Shown here: positions 1 to 6,497 of the stretch, piece by piece
Numbering within the stretch: position 1 is the stretch's first letter
How the letters are laid out: each line of letters begins with the position of its first letter
Origin: CAKSIN01 sp964423705
Lineage (GTDB): Bacteria > Bacillota > Clostridia > UMGS1810
DNA length: 9,221 bases
Assembly: GCA_964423705.1 (NCBI GenBank)
Contig: CAYRGA010000074.1
Coordinates: 1 to 9,221 of the forward strand
Direction: 5' to 3'
The notes under the pieces: model-generated
What the model was told of the DNA's origin: nothing
What the model saw: only the letters and a program-made list of their open reading frames with translations
Databases searched by the model: none
Translations under genes and position numbers: made by a program

Positions 1-1032
1 ATAGTGATGATTTCAAGTGCGACACACAGCATTGAGGGCGGTAAATATGTGCTGATACAGAGCATTGCCGCCGGTATCGGCTTTATACTGATGATAATAT
101 GTACATCGATTAATTATGAGAAAATCAGCAGCGCTTGGCGGGTTATATATGCGATGTGTATATTTTTACTTGTTTTGGTATTGCTGATAGGTACCGGACG
201 AGAGGACACGGGAAGTAAGAGCTGGATACGCTTCGGCAGTATAGGAATACAGCCGTCCGAATTTGTCAAAATCGGGTTTATCATCACATTGTCAAAGAGA
301 GTATCTGACTTCGGTGATGAGCTCAATGAACCCAAAAACATTTTAAAGCTACTTGCTCATATGGGTATTCTGCTGTTTTTGATTATGCTTCAGCCGGATT
401 TCGGAACAGCCATGGTGTTTATTTTTATATTCGCCGGTATAATCTTCGTAGCGGGAATATCGTATAAATACATTATCACCGCAGTAGGTACGGTGGTAGG
501 TATAATCCCGATGGCATGGTTCTTTTTATTGGAGAATTACCAGAAAAACCGAATAAGAGTTTTTTTGAATCCGGAGAGCGACCCACTCGGAGCCGGTTAT
601 CATGTAATTCAGTCGAAGATTGCGATTGGCTCGGGTCAGGTATTTGGGAAGGGCTTGTATCAGGGAACTCAAAATCAGCTCGGATATCTTCCGGCAAAGC
701 ACACGGACTTTATATTTGCGGTAATAGGTGAGGAACTGGGTTTAATCGGCTGCTTGGCGGTTGCTTTTTTGCTGTTTGCCGTAGTATACAGATGTGTGGC
801 AAATTCCTACCGCGCTAAAAGTGATATGAGCAAGTACATCTGTGTCGGTGTTTCGTGTATGTTTTTGGCACATATATTTGAAAATATCGGTATGTGCATA
901 GGTCTTATGCCGGTTACAGGTATTCCGCTTCCGTTTTTCAGCTACGGAGGTTCTTCACTGATTACGAATTTTATCGCAGCCGGACTTGTACTAAGTGTTC
1001 ATATGCGAAAAAATACAATTTCATTTAATTAA
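1..1032 (+). CDS. rodA: RodA, SEDS-family peptidoglycan glycosyltransferase (5' partial)
   Basis: This is a polytopic membrane glycan polymerase that joins lipid II into peptidoglycan strands with the elongation machinery. The reading frame is open at base 1 and begins inside the first membrane helix (IVMISSATHS matches the LVM-YSAS region), so the true start lies upstream. Counting from the GTG at 4, landmarks are GTGREDTGSKSWIRFG (63-78), QPSEF (83-87), LQPDFGTAM (129-137), NRIRVFLNPESDPLGAGYHV (182-201), the catalytic-Asp motif HTDFIFAVIGEELG (Asp235), and NIGMCIGLMPVTGIPLPFFS (294-313) followed by YGGSS. The NIGM...GIPLPFFSYGGSS block is closer to Firmicute RodA than to FtsW (usually NMG...LISYGG). 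About nine membrane segments remain. It ends just before a strong terminator. SpoVE or FtsW is a less likely alternative. The family is certain, the RodA assignment probable. Confidence 0.87.
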   Translation: MVMISSATHSIEGGKYVLIQSIAAGIGFILMIICTSINYEKISSAWRVIYAMCIFLLVLVLLIGTGREDTGSKSWIRFGSIGIQPSEFVKIGFIITLSKRVSDFGDELNEPKNILKLLAHMGILLFLIMLQPDFGTAMVFIFIFAGIIFVAGISYKYIITAVGTVVGIIPMAWFFLLENYQKNRIRVFLNPESDPLGAGYHVIQSKIAIGSGQVFGKGLYQGTQNQLGYLPAKHTDFIFAVIGEELGLIGCLAVAFLLFAVVYRCVANSYRAKSDMSKYICVGVSCMFLAHIFENIGMCIGLMPVTGIPLPFFSYGGSSLITNFIAAGLVLSVHMRKNTISFN

Positions 1033-1036
1033 CGAT

Positions 1037-1073
1037 AAAACCCTTAGGAGTCAAAAAAGCTCTTAAGGGTTTT
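1037..1073. terminator. Shared hairpin terminator between rodA and the CYTH gene
   Basis: Two 14-nt arms (1037-1050 and 1060-1073, core CCCTTAGGAG / CTCTTAAGGG) pair with a single G-T wobble around a 9-nt A-rich loop. On the plus strand AGTTTTT follows. On the minus strand the stem ends in its own U-run and continues TTTTATCG. It begins 4 bp after the rodA stop and ends 5 bp before the stop of the convergent CYTH gene, so it probably ends transcription from both sides. Confidence 0.85.
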
Positions 1074-1078
1074 AGTTT

Positions 1079-1582
1079 TTAATCCTCATCGGGAATGTTT
1101 TTAGCCAGAGCACGGTTAGTATAAGCTCTGTTAAGTGTGACATCTCTTATTATTTCAAGGTAGTTCGGAATCTGATATACCTCGTTTTCGGAATTAAGCT
1201 CTATTTCGAGATAGGCTTGATTTTTCCAGAAAGGAAAAACGTCTATTTCAAGCACATGCCCCATATACGGTATGCAGTATCTTTTCTTTCGGATTATACT
1301 TAAGTTTCGGTCGGCTCTTAATTTAAGCTCACTGTATTCGGCGGCAGTGATGAGTCTTTCGTTTTCTATGCGGCTCATGGCGGTTATGTGCCTTTTTTGG
1401 GTATGGTAGTATTTGCATACGCCGCCGGTCTTCCTCATTCTTATTCTTTCCGAAAATCCGTTTTCGCAATCGGCAAGGTATATCTGTTCTATGTCACTTA
1501 ATTTGCAGTTTGGCTGTGAAAGAAGAAGCTTTTCGTCGGGAAAACGTATCAAAAACTTTTTTTCTGTTTCAATGTTATTCAT
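1079..1582 (-). CDS. CYTH domain protein (triphosphate tunnel metalloenzyme family)
   Basis: This 167-residue protein is a single CYTH domain, the fold of thiamine triphosphatases, inorganic tripolyphosphatases and class IV adenylate cyclases. The N-terminal ExExK signature is present as E5-T-E7-K-K9. Basic tunnel residues follow at R46/R48/R50 (SERIRMRK), then acidic pairs at E73/E75 (RIENER), E112/D114 (LEIDVF) and E126/E128 (LEIEL). The C-terminus VTLNRAYTNRALAKNIP matches the usual VT...YSN..LA ending. The likely activity is metal-dependent hydrolysis of a triphosphate, but the sequence does not reveal the substrate. The ATG is preceded by AAAGGAGGT at ideal spacing, and this site overlaps the asnS stop codon. 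The gap to asnS is 11 nt, so the two are almost certainly cotranscribed and probably translationally coupled. Confidence 0.86.
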   Translation of the reverse strand: MNNIETEKKFLIRFPDEKLLLSQPNCKLSDIEQIYLADCENGFSERIRMRKTGGVCKYYHTQKRHITAMSRIENERLITAAEYSELKLRADRNLSIIRKKRYCIPYMGHVLEIDVFPFWKNQAYLEIELNSENEVYQIPNYLEIIRDVTLNRAYTNRALAKNIPDED

Positions 1583-1586
1583 GCGA

Positions 1587-1596
1587 ACCTCCTTTA
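1587..1596 (-). promoter_or_regulatory. Ribosome binding site of the CYTH gene overlapping the asnS stop
   Basis: On the minus strand the sequence reads TAAAGGAGGTTCGC then ATG, so the asnS TAA runs directly into a near-perfect Shine-Dalgarno. Ribosomes finishing asnS stop on the site used for the next gene, a classic layout for translational coupling. Confidence 0.8.
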
Positions 1597-2988
1597 AAAC
1601 TCGGCATTTCCCACGGTGCGCGGATATGGGATGACATCGCGGATATTGGTTATACCGGTCAGGTACATTATCATCCTCTCAAAGCCCAGGCCAAAGCCGG
1701 CATGCCTTGTGCTTCCGTAACGGCGCAGATTTACATACCACCAATAGTCTTTTTCATCTAGGTTCAGTTCCTTCATTCTATCGAGCAGAAGGTCAAGCCT
1801 TTCCTCGCGCTGGCTTCCGCCTATGATTTCGCCGACACCGGGCACGAGTAAGTCCATCGCCGCTACGGTTTTTCCGTCATCGTTTCGGCGCATGTAGAAG
1901 GATTTGATTTCCTTCGGGTAATCCACTACGAACACCGGACCGAAAAATACATTTTCAGTGAGGTAACGCTCATGCTCCGTCTGCAAATCCAGTCCCCATT
2001 CGGGTTTATACTTAAAGTCGTGTCCACTTTCCTTTAAGAGTTTTATCGCTTCGGTGTAAGTGACTTTTTGACATTCGCTTTCTGTCAGTGCTTTAAGACG
2101 GCTTATGAGCTCCTTGTCGACAAACGAATTAAAAAATTCCATTTCATCACTGCAATTTTCAAGCACATCCTCAATGATGTATTTTATCATGTCCCACGCA
2201 AGCTCCATGTCGTCGTTTAAGTCGGCAAAGGCTATCTCGGGCTCTACCATCCAAAATTCCGCAGCATGCCTTGCGGTATTTGAATTTTCGGCTCTGAAGG
2301 TAGGACCGAAGGTGTATATTTTGCCGAATGCCATTGCGTATGTTTCGCCCTCAAGCTGTCCCGAAACGGTGAGATTGGTGCTTTTTCCGAAGAAGTCACT
2401 TTTAAAATCGACTTTTCCGCTGTCGGTTTTCGGCAGATTTTCATGGTCAAGTGTCGTTACGCGGAACATTTCACCGGCACCCTCGCAGTCAGAACCGGTT
2501 ATGATTGGTGTGTTTACGTATACAAAGCCCCTTTCGTTAAAAAAACGGTGTATGGCATATGCCGTACGGCTTCGAACTCTGAAAACAGCAGAATACAGAT
2601 TTGTACGCGGTCTGAGGTATGCCTGAGAGCGCAGAAACTCAGCTGTGTGTCGTTTTGGCTGTATTGGATAGTCGGGTGTGGAGGTTCCCTCTACAAAAAT
2701 GCTTTCGGCTTTTATTTCAAAAGGCTGCTTCATGTCGGGTGTAAGAGAAACAACCCCGGTGACAACGACAGCCGCGCCGATGTTTTGAGCGGCTATCTCG
2801 CCATAATTTGACAAAATCTCTCTTTCTATCACGATTTGTATGTTTTTAAGGCAGCTTCCGTCGTTTAGATTTAAAAATCCGAAATCCTTGCCGATTCTGG
2901 CATTCCTTATCCAGCCGCCCACAGTGACCGTCTTGCCGTCAAATCCTTGTAAATTATTAAAAATATCTCTTGCATAATTCTTTTTCAT
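1594..2988 (-). CDS. asnS: Asparaginyl-tRNA synthetase (AsnRS), class IIb
   Basis: This enzyme charges tRNA-Asn with asparagine using ATP in the cytoplasm. The protein is 464 residues, the usual full bacterial length. An N-terminal OB-fold anticodon-binding domain (about 15-105, VTVGGWIRNARIGKDFGFLN) precedes the class II catalytic core. Motif 1 lies around 146-164 (IHRFFNERGFVYVNTPIIT), followed by GSDCEGAGEMF. Motif 2 is FRAENSNTARHAAEFWMVEP (231-250), and motif 3 is GFGLGFERMIMYLTG (431-445) with the usual tail RDVIPYPRT then VGNAEF. The ATP-site segment GEIIGGSQREER is at 386-397. GGAG lies about ten bases upstream of the ATG, and a good sigma-A promoter sits at 3041-3069. It is the first gene of an apparent two-gene operon with the CYTH gene. 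The N-terminal sequence and motif set separate it from AspRS and LysRS. Confidence 0.97.
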   Translation of the reverse strand: MKKNYARDIFNNLQGFDGKTVTVGGWIRNARIGKDFGFLNLNDGSCLKNIQIVIEREILSNYGEIAAQNIGAAVVVTGVVSLTPDMKQPFEIKAESIFVEGTSTPDYPIQPKRHTAEFLRSQAYLRPRTNLYSAVFRVRSRTAYAIHRFFNERGFVYVNTPIITGSDCEGAGEMFRVTTLDHENLPKTDSGKVDFKSDFFGKSTNLTVSGQLEGETYAMAFGKIYTFGPTFRAENSNTARHAAEFWMVEPEIAFADLNDDMELAWDMIKYIIEDVLENCSDEMEFFNSFVDKELISRLKALTESECQKVTYTEAIKLLKESGHDFKYKPEWGLDLQTEHERYLTENVFFGPVFVVDYPKEIKSFYMRRNDDGKTVAAMDLLVPGVGEIIGGSQREERLDLLLDRMKELNLDEKDYWWYVNLRRYGSTRHAGFGLGFERMIMYLTGITNIRDVIPYPRTVGNAEF

Positions 2989-3040
2989 AAATATTAATCT
3001 CCGATATCCTATTGTATAAAATCATAAAACCTGTATTTTA

Positions 3041-3069
3041 ATCATATCACAATTACACCGAAGTGGCAA
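3041..3069 (-). promoter_or_regulatory. Predicted sigma-A promoter of asnS with extended -10
   Basis: Read on the minus strand, TTGCCA (3064-3069) and TATGAT (3041-3046) are separated by exactly 17 bp, each one mismatch from consensus. TG one base upstream of the -10 gives an extended -10 (TGATATGAT). Transcription would start near 3034, leaving a leader of about 45 nt. No T-box or other attenuator fits in so short a leader, so asnS is probably not T-box regulated from this promoter. Confidence 0.72.
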
Positions 3070-3088
3070 TAGCAAATTACGATGCGCT

Positions 3089-4372
3089 TTAATTTAATTT
3101 GGCTATATTATAGCGGCTCATGACATATGACCAATTCGAGTCGAAGGGTTGCATCAGATTCCAGTATCCGCCGCCTCGAAGGCTAAATTCATCTATTATT
3201 GCGTACCTTGCACGGATGCTGCGCACATCCTCGAACCATACTACATGCTTTGAGCCGTTCGGGGCAAAGTATTCAAAGGACGGTGTCTGAGTCTCGGTGT
3301 CGAACTGAATTTCGGCACCGTACTGCGCTGCAATCATTACCGCTTGCATATTTCCGATTCCGCGTGCGCGCGTGACACCCTTTTCAAATGGAAGCTGCCA
3401 GTCGTAGCCGTAGTTCGGTATACCCATAAGGATTTTTTTGTTATCGATTTTTTGCACGGCGTAGCTTACTACACTGCGCACGGGTTCAATCGGTGCCACT
3501 GCCATTGGCGGACCGTACGTGTAGCCCCATTCGTAGGTCATAAGCATAACGGTGTTCGCTGCATTTCCCAAATCCGCATAACTGTGTCCTTCGTACAGAG
3601 TTCCGGGCTGAGAATCGGAAGTTTTCGGGGCGAGGTCGACGTTTACACTAAAACCGTTTCGGTTTAATTGCCGAGTGGCATTACGAACAAATGCCGTATA
3701 TGCCTCTCTGTCCTCTGAGCCTATGTATTCAAAGTCAAGGTCAAGACCGAGGTAGCCCTTTCCGTTCATGACATTGAGGATGTTTTCGATTACACGGTTT
3801 TGCAGGGCGGTGTCGTTAAATACCCTTGAGGCGATGCCACTGTCAAAATTGCCGTCCTCGGAAAGAGAGGTAAGTAGCATGTACGGTGCGGTTTTGTATT
3901 CATAGCATAGGCGAATGACAGCTTCGTCATCGATGTCTATGAGTGAGCCGTTGTCGCGCATGCCGTAGCCGAAAACCGCACATGCGCTTACGTACGGAAG
4001 TGCACGGCGCAGCACGCTTTCGCGTACATTCGGGTATACAAAGCCGTAAATGTTGAGCCTTTGATTTTCTTCGTTTTCGAATTCTATTATTATTTTTTGC
4101 CCCGGATAGATTTCGGTATTTTTTATCAATGACGGATTTTTCTGTAGCAGCTTTATAATGTCCGTATCATATGTATCGGCTATCGAAAACAGACTTTCTC
4201 CGCTTTTTACCGTGTGAACCGTTTTCGGAATCAGAATTATAAGTGCCTGCCCGGGAACCAAATACGGCAGAGCGTTCAGTCCGTTAAGCTCATTTATCAA
4301 AGATACCGTAACGCCGTAGGTGTCCGCCAATTTTGCGAGAGTATCGCCGATTGAAACAGTGTGAATCACCAT
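3089..4372 (-). CDS. LysM-LysM-GH18 spore cortex-lytic glucosaminidase (SleL/YaaH type)
   Basis: This is a predicted peptidoglycan hydrolase of glycosyl hydrolase family 18; SleL/YaaH relatives cleave spore cortex during germination. I take the ATG at 4372 (427 residues, about the SleL/YaaH length) because GTGAGG lies 8 nt upstream and LysM begins at once (VIHTVSIGDTLAKLADTYGV). The longer frame to 4471 has no ribosome site. Two LysM domains (about 2-48 and 51-97, HTVKSGESLFSIADTYDTD) bind glycan. The GH18 barrel (about 105-427) has DxDxE as D211, D213 and catalytic E215 (GLDLDFEY), then MLMTYEWGY (276-284), WFED (379-382) and GGYWNL. There is no signal peptide, as expected for proteins placed in spore layers from the mother cell. 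It is divergent from the amidase gene. No terminator is seen before the asnS promoter. Confidence 0.9.
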   Translation of the reverse strand: MVIHTVSIGDTLAKLADTYGVTVSLINELNGLNALPYLVPGQALIILIPKTVHTVKSGESLFSIADTYDTDIIKLLQKNPSLIKNTEIYPGQKIIIEFENEENQRLNIYGFVYPNVRESVLRRALPYVSACAVFGYGMRDNGSLIDIDDEAVIRLCYEYKTAPYMLLTSLSEDGNFDSGIASRVFNDTALQNRVIENILNVMNGKGYLGLDLDFEYIGSEDREAYTAFVRNATRQLNRNGFSVNVDLAPKTSDSQPGTLYEGHSYADLGNAANTVMLMTYEWGYTYGPPMAVAPIEPVRSVVSYAVQKIDNKKILMGIPNYGYDWQLPFEKGVTRARGIGNMQAVMIAAQYGAEIQFDTETQTPSFEYFAPNGSKHVVWFEDVRSIRARYAIIDEFSLRGGGYWNLMQPFDSNWSYVMSRYNIAKLN

Positions 4373-4403
4373 ATGATTAACCTCACTTTGCGATTGATAG
4401 TAT

Positions 4404-4431
4404 ATTTTATGATGAAATGCTTCACTTATTC
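4404..4431 (-). promoter_or_regulatory. Possible sigma-E-type sporulation promoter of the GH18 gene
   Basis: On the minus strand GAATAAG (4425-4431) and CATAAAAT (4404-4411) lie 13 bp apart. They resemble the sigma-E consensus, a KMATATT-like -35 and CATACAMT -10, with 5 of 7 and 7 of 8 matches. The start would fall near 4397, about 25 nt before the chosen ATG. SleL/YaaH genes are known mother-cell genes in Bacillus, which fits. No convincing sigma-A pair is present. The site is short, so confidence is moderate. Confidence 0.45.
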
Positions 4432-4493
4432 GCAAAAGCTCAGCGATGTAACACATATCTGTCTTCGGCATAGTATGTTTAGGGGGCGGTTTT

Positions 4494-4991
4494 ATGGAAT
4501 ATGTTCAGTATGACAGAAAAAAGGCTGTGGATTATGCCGAAAAATGGGCACTCGGCAGAAACCCCGAGTATTATGATTATTCAGATATTGGTGGTGACTG
4601 TACCGCTTTTGCTTCGCAGTGCGTGTATGCCGGAAGCGGAATTATGAATTATTCAAGTGAACTCGGCTGGTACTATGTCGACGGCAACGATAAGTCACCC
4701 TCTTGGTCGGGCGTGGAATTTTTTTATGATTTTATGGTAAATAACCACGGTGTCGGACCTGTGGCGGAAACGGTGCGTTTAAGGTATGCATTGCCCGGTG
4801 ACATCATACAGTTTGCCAATGCGGCGGGGGATTTTTATCACACGGTGGTTCTCACCGATATTGTGAAAAATCGTCGCGGCACAAATTACTATGTGTGCTC
4901 ACATTCGCGTGACGCTTATCACAAAAATCTTTTCAGCTATAATTTTTACGAATTTAGGTGTATACATATTTTGGAAGTCGGTAGGAGTTGA
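4494..4991 (+). CDS. Amidase_6-type putative cell-wall hydrolase
   Basis: This 165-residue protein belongs to the putative amidase domain family Pfam Amidase_6, thought to have a papain/CHAP-like Cys-His fold. The family pattern is clear: YDRKKAVDYAEKWALGRNPE at 6-25, GGDCTAFASQCVYAG with the probable nucleophile Cys36, MNYSSELGWYYVDG (51-64), SPSWSGV (68-74), PGDIIQF (101-107) and FYHTVVLT with probable catalytic His116. A further His/Asp pair sits in CSHSRDAYHKNL (135-146). The start is supported by AGGGGG 7 nt upstream. There is no signal peptide or membrane segment, so export or spore localisation is unclear. It is divergent from the GH18 gene with a 121-bp intergenic region, which suggests a shared role in peptidoglycan turnover, possibly in sporulation. 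The exact bond cleaved is not known from sequence. Confidence 0.85.
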   Translation: MEYVQYDRKKAVDYAEKWALGRNPEYYDYSDIGGDCTAFASQCVYAGSGIMNYSSELGWYYVDGNDKSPSWSGVEFFYDFMVNNHGVGPVAETVRLRYALPGDIIQFANAAGDFYHTVVLTDIVKNRRGTNYYVCSHSRDAYHKNLFSYNFYEFRCIHILEVGRS

Positions 4992-5056
4992 CGAATAATT
5001 TATGGTGTGGTAGAACTCGTTACGCATTGGAAATTACAGCGATTTTATAATGTAAA

Positions 5057-5136
5057 AGAGCATATTTAGTCCCGCCATCCCGATTTTTCTGACGATTACG
5101 TCATAAGGGATATAGGGTAAATATGCTCTCTTTTTT
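5057..5136 (+). terminator. Large composite hairpin with T-tract downstream of the amidase gene
   Basis: A perfect 12-bp outer stem (AGAGCATATTTA at 5057-5068 with TAAATATGCTCT at 5118-5129) encloses CCC/GGG (5071-5073 with 5115-5117), ATCCC/GGGAT (5077-5081 with 5107-5111) and a perfect apical TGACG-ATTA-CGTCA (5090-5103). CTTTTTT follows directly. It ends plus-strand transcription from the amidase gene. At about 73 nt it is much larger than an ordinary intrinsic terminator. The rest of 4992-5220 has no gene that I can support. Confidence 0.75.
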
Positions 5137-5170
5137 ATTTTGCGCTCTGGCGTTATTATACATCCGATAA

Positions 5171-5199
5171 TAAAACGATTAGAACACTGTCTAAAATCG
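5171..5199 (-). terminator. Weak terminator of the LRR remnant
   Basis: On the minus strand, CGATTTTAGA and TCTAATCG pair imperfectly (a 2-nt bulge) around a short loop and are followed by TTTTA. It lies about 22 bp past the stop of the LRR reading frame, where a terminator would be expected. Confidence 0.4.
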
Positions 5200-5220
5200 C
5201 TATATCGCTATTATCAGGGC

Positions 5221-6018
5221 TTACTTGTTTTTCACGAAATACACATCGAACAGGGGTGTCATGTCGTCAAGGTTATCCCACAGCATAATCTTGGCTTCGG
5301 TGTAGTTTTTGGCGGTATCGAATACCAAATCACTTCCGCTGTATATCACATGGTGTGACTCTGTCAGCTGTCCGTCCTTGTACAGACCGAGAATAACGAT
5401 CTTTCCGATATATTCATCATCCACTGCTATGGTGAATTTTCCGCTGCTTATCGATGCCGATATACCGTAGGTATAGTGTATGTTTGAATATGCAAAGGGA
5501 TTTGTATTATACTCATCGTCAAAGGCGTTTCCGGCTATAAAATTGTTCCATTCTTTTTTAGAACCCTTGTAGTACACGTTTTGAATGTCGCATTGCACAA
5601 ATGCCATTGGTACTGCTTTAAGCGAATTCGGCAAAGTAAGATTTTCTATATCAGCCATTAAAAATGCATACATACCAACGGTTTTGACATTGTCGGGAAT
5701 GGTAACGTTTTCAGCCGATAATGCTATGACAAGTGTTTCGCCATCCTTGGTGAAAATCATGTTATCACTGCTTTTGTAAGCGCTATTTTTATTGTCAACG
5801 GTAATCGTATTAAGATTCGTTGCGCCCATAAATGGTGCCATGCCGATATAGTTTACAGAAGCCGGTATTTTAATCTTTCTTAAGGTGATGCAATACGCAA
5901 ATGCGCAAGGAGATATAGCAGTTACAGAGTTCGGTATTATAAAATCCGTAGCTTTGCCTGCTGCCGCCATAATAACGGTTGTCTTGTTTTTATCATATAA
6001 TATACCGTCAGCACTTGA
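5221..6018 (-). pseudogene. BspA-type leucine-rich repeat surface protein, 5'-truncated remnant
   Basis: The frame carries LRR_5/BspA-type repeats (IIPNSVTAISPCAFAYCITL, KIKIPASVNYIGMAPF, VTIPDNVKTVGMYAF, LTLPNSLKAVPMAF), the closing pattern VYYKGSKKEWN...NIHYTY, then a C-terminal module (VILGLYKDGQL...YTEAKIMLWDNLDDMTPLFD) common on clostridial surface proteins. The first ATG (5970, giving 249 residues) has no ribosome site, and homology continues upstream of it: ADGILYDKNKTTVI, a typical BspA segment, is encoded back to about 6018. The frame closes at 6037-6039 with no ATG, GTG or TTG on the way. The start, signal peptide and N-terminal repeats are therefore missing. Such proteins are usually exported and bind host or cell-surface partners; this copy is probably not expressed. 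It abuts another truncated relative in opposite orientation. Confidence 0.75.
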
Positions 6019-6025
6019 TAGAGTA

Positions 6026-6313
6026 ATAAAGTATAATTATGTACAAATGCCCTCAACTTCCGTAAGCGGAGACACCTTCATTGTTACGGGAAACAGCAGT
6101 ATTAACGGCTGTACCGTCATTTTGGCATTATACGAAACGGACATTCAAGGTATAAGTCAGTTGGTGGATTACAAAACCGCCGTGTATAACGGCACGGCAA
6201 TACCCTTCACAACAACCGCCATGGATTACACCTCGGCAAAGGTTATGGTTTTGAAAGACCTCGAAAGCGCAGAAACTGTCACAGAGGTTGAAATCGTGGA
6301 TTTGGGATTGTAG
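6026..6313 (+). pseudogene. C-terminal module of an LRR-type surface protein, 5'-truncated remnant
   Basis: From about 6026 the plus-strand frame reads IKYNYVQMPSTSVSGDTFIV..., which resembles the IHYNY...SG-T-V-V junction after the last repeat of BspA-like proteins. It continues with CTVILALYETDIQG...YTSAKVMVLKDLESAETV. This aligns with the C-terminus of the neighbouring minus-strand remnant (VILGLY / VILALY, YTEAKIML / YTSAKVMV), so the two are paralogous. The open frame extends left to an ATG at 5885, but that part is the antisense of LRR codons and is not a real N-terminus. No ribosome site or signal peptide is present. The stop at 6311-6313 is followed immediately by a stable hairpin. 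The natural C-terminus appears intact and the rest is deleted. Confidence 0.65.
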
Positions 6314-6430
6314 GAGCGCTGATTGCCCGTGGCAATCGTTTAGCGCTTGTCTGAGCCGAAGGCGAGTAAAGCTTTGCCGTTTAGGCAATGCCGATGCGGA
6401 CGACCATGTCCTCCCGCACACAGGGCGCTC
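6314..6430. repeat. Hairpin cluster, possible small non-coding element
   Basis: This 117-bp stretch is almost entirely inverted repeats. A nested stem AGCGCT-GATTGCC / GGCAATC-AGCGCT spans 6315-6347, TTGCC-GTTTA-GGCAA spans 6374-6388, and TGC-GGAC / GTCC...GCA spans 6395-6418. GAGCGC at 6314 and GCGCTC at 6425-6430 form short terminal inverted repeats. It starts one base after the stop of the surface-protein remnant. The first hairpin could act as a terminator but has no clear T-run. No coding potential is seen. Confidence 0.5.
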
Positions 6431-6468
6431 AAACATTAAAATAAGGTATGTTGTTGTATGGTAAAATG

Positions 6469-6497
6469 TTGCTTTTTAAAGGGGATTGTGGTATAAT
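6469..6497 (+). promoter_or_regulatory. Strong predicted sigma-A promoter with extended -10
   Basis: TTGCTT (6469-6474) is followed after exactly 17 bp by a perfect TATAAT (6492-6497), with TG one base upstream (TGGTATAAT). It is the best plus-strand promoter in the accessory region and reads into the first 125-bp repeat unit. No gene lies directly downstream. Confidence 0.7.

Noticed and set aside
2105..2626. 173-residue plus-strand frame opposite asnS
   Set aside because: It is a shadow of the strongly conserved asnS coding sequence.
2989..3088. T-box leader for asnS
   Set aside because: The predicted leader is about 45 nt, has no antiterminator/terminator pair and could not hold a T-box.
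4373..4471. Longer GH18 protein starting at 4471
   Set aside because: No ribosome site precedes that ATG, the extra 33 residues lack LysM features, and the ATG at 4372 has GTGAGG at good spacing.
4450..4485. Sigma-K-like GCATAGTAT upstream of the amidase gene
   Set aside because: The -10 is partial and no -35 lies at the usual spacing, so I do not list it as a promoter.
5885..6025. N-terminal part of the plus-strand reading frame starting at 5885
   Set aside because: It is antisense to clear LRR codons on the minus strand, has no ribosome site and carries no family homology.
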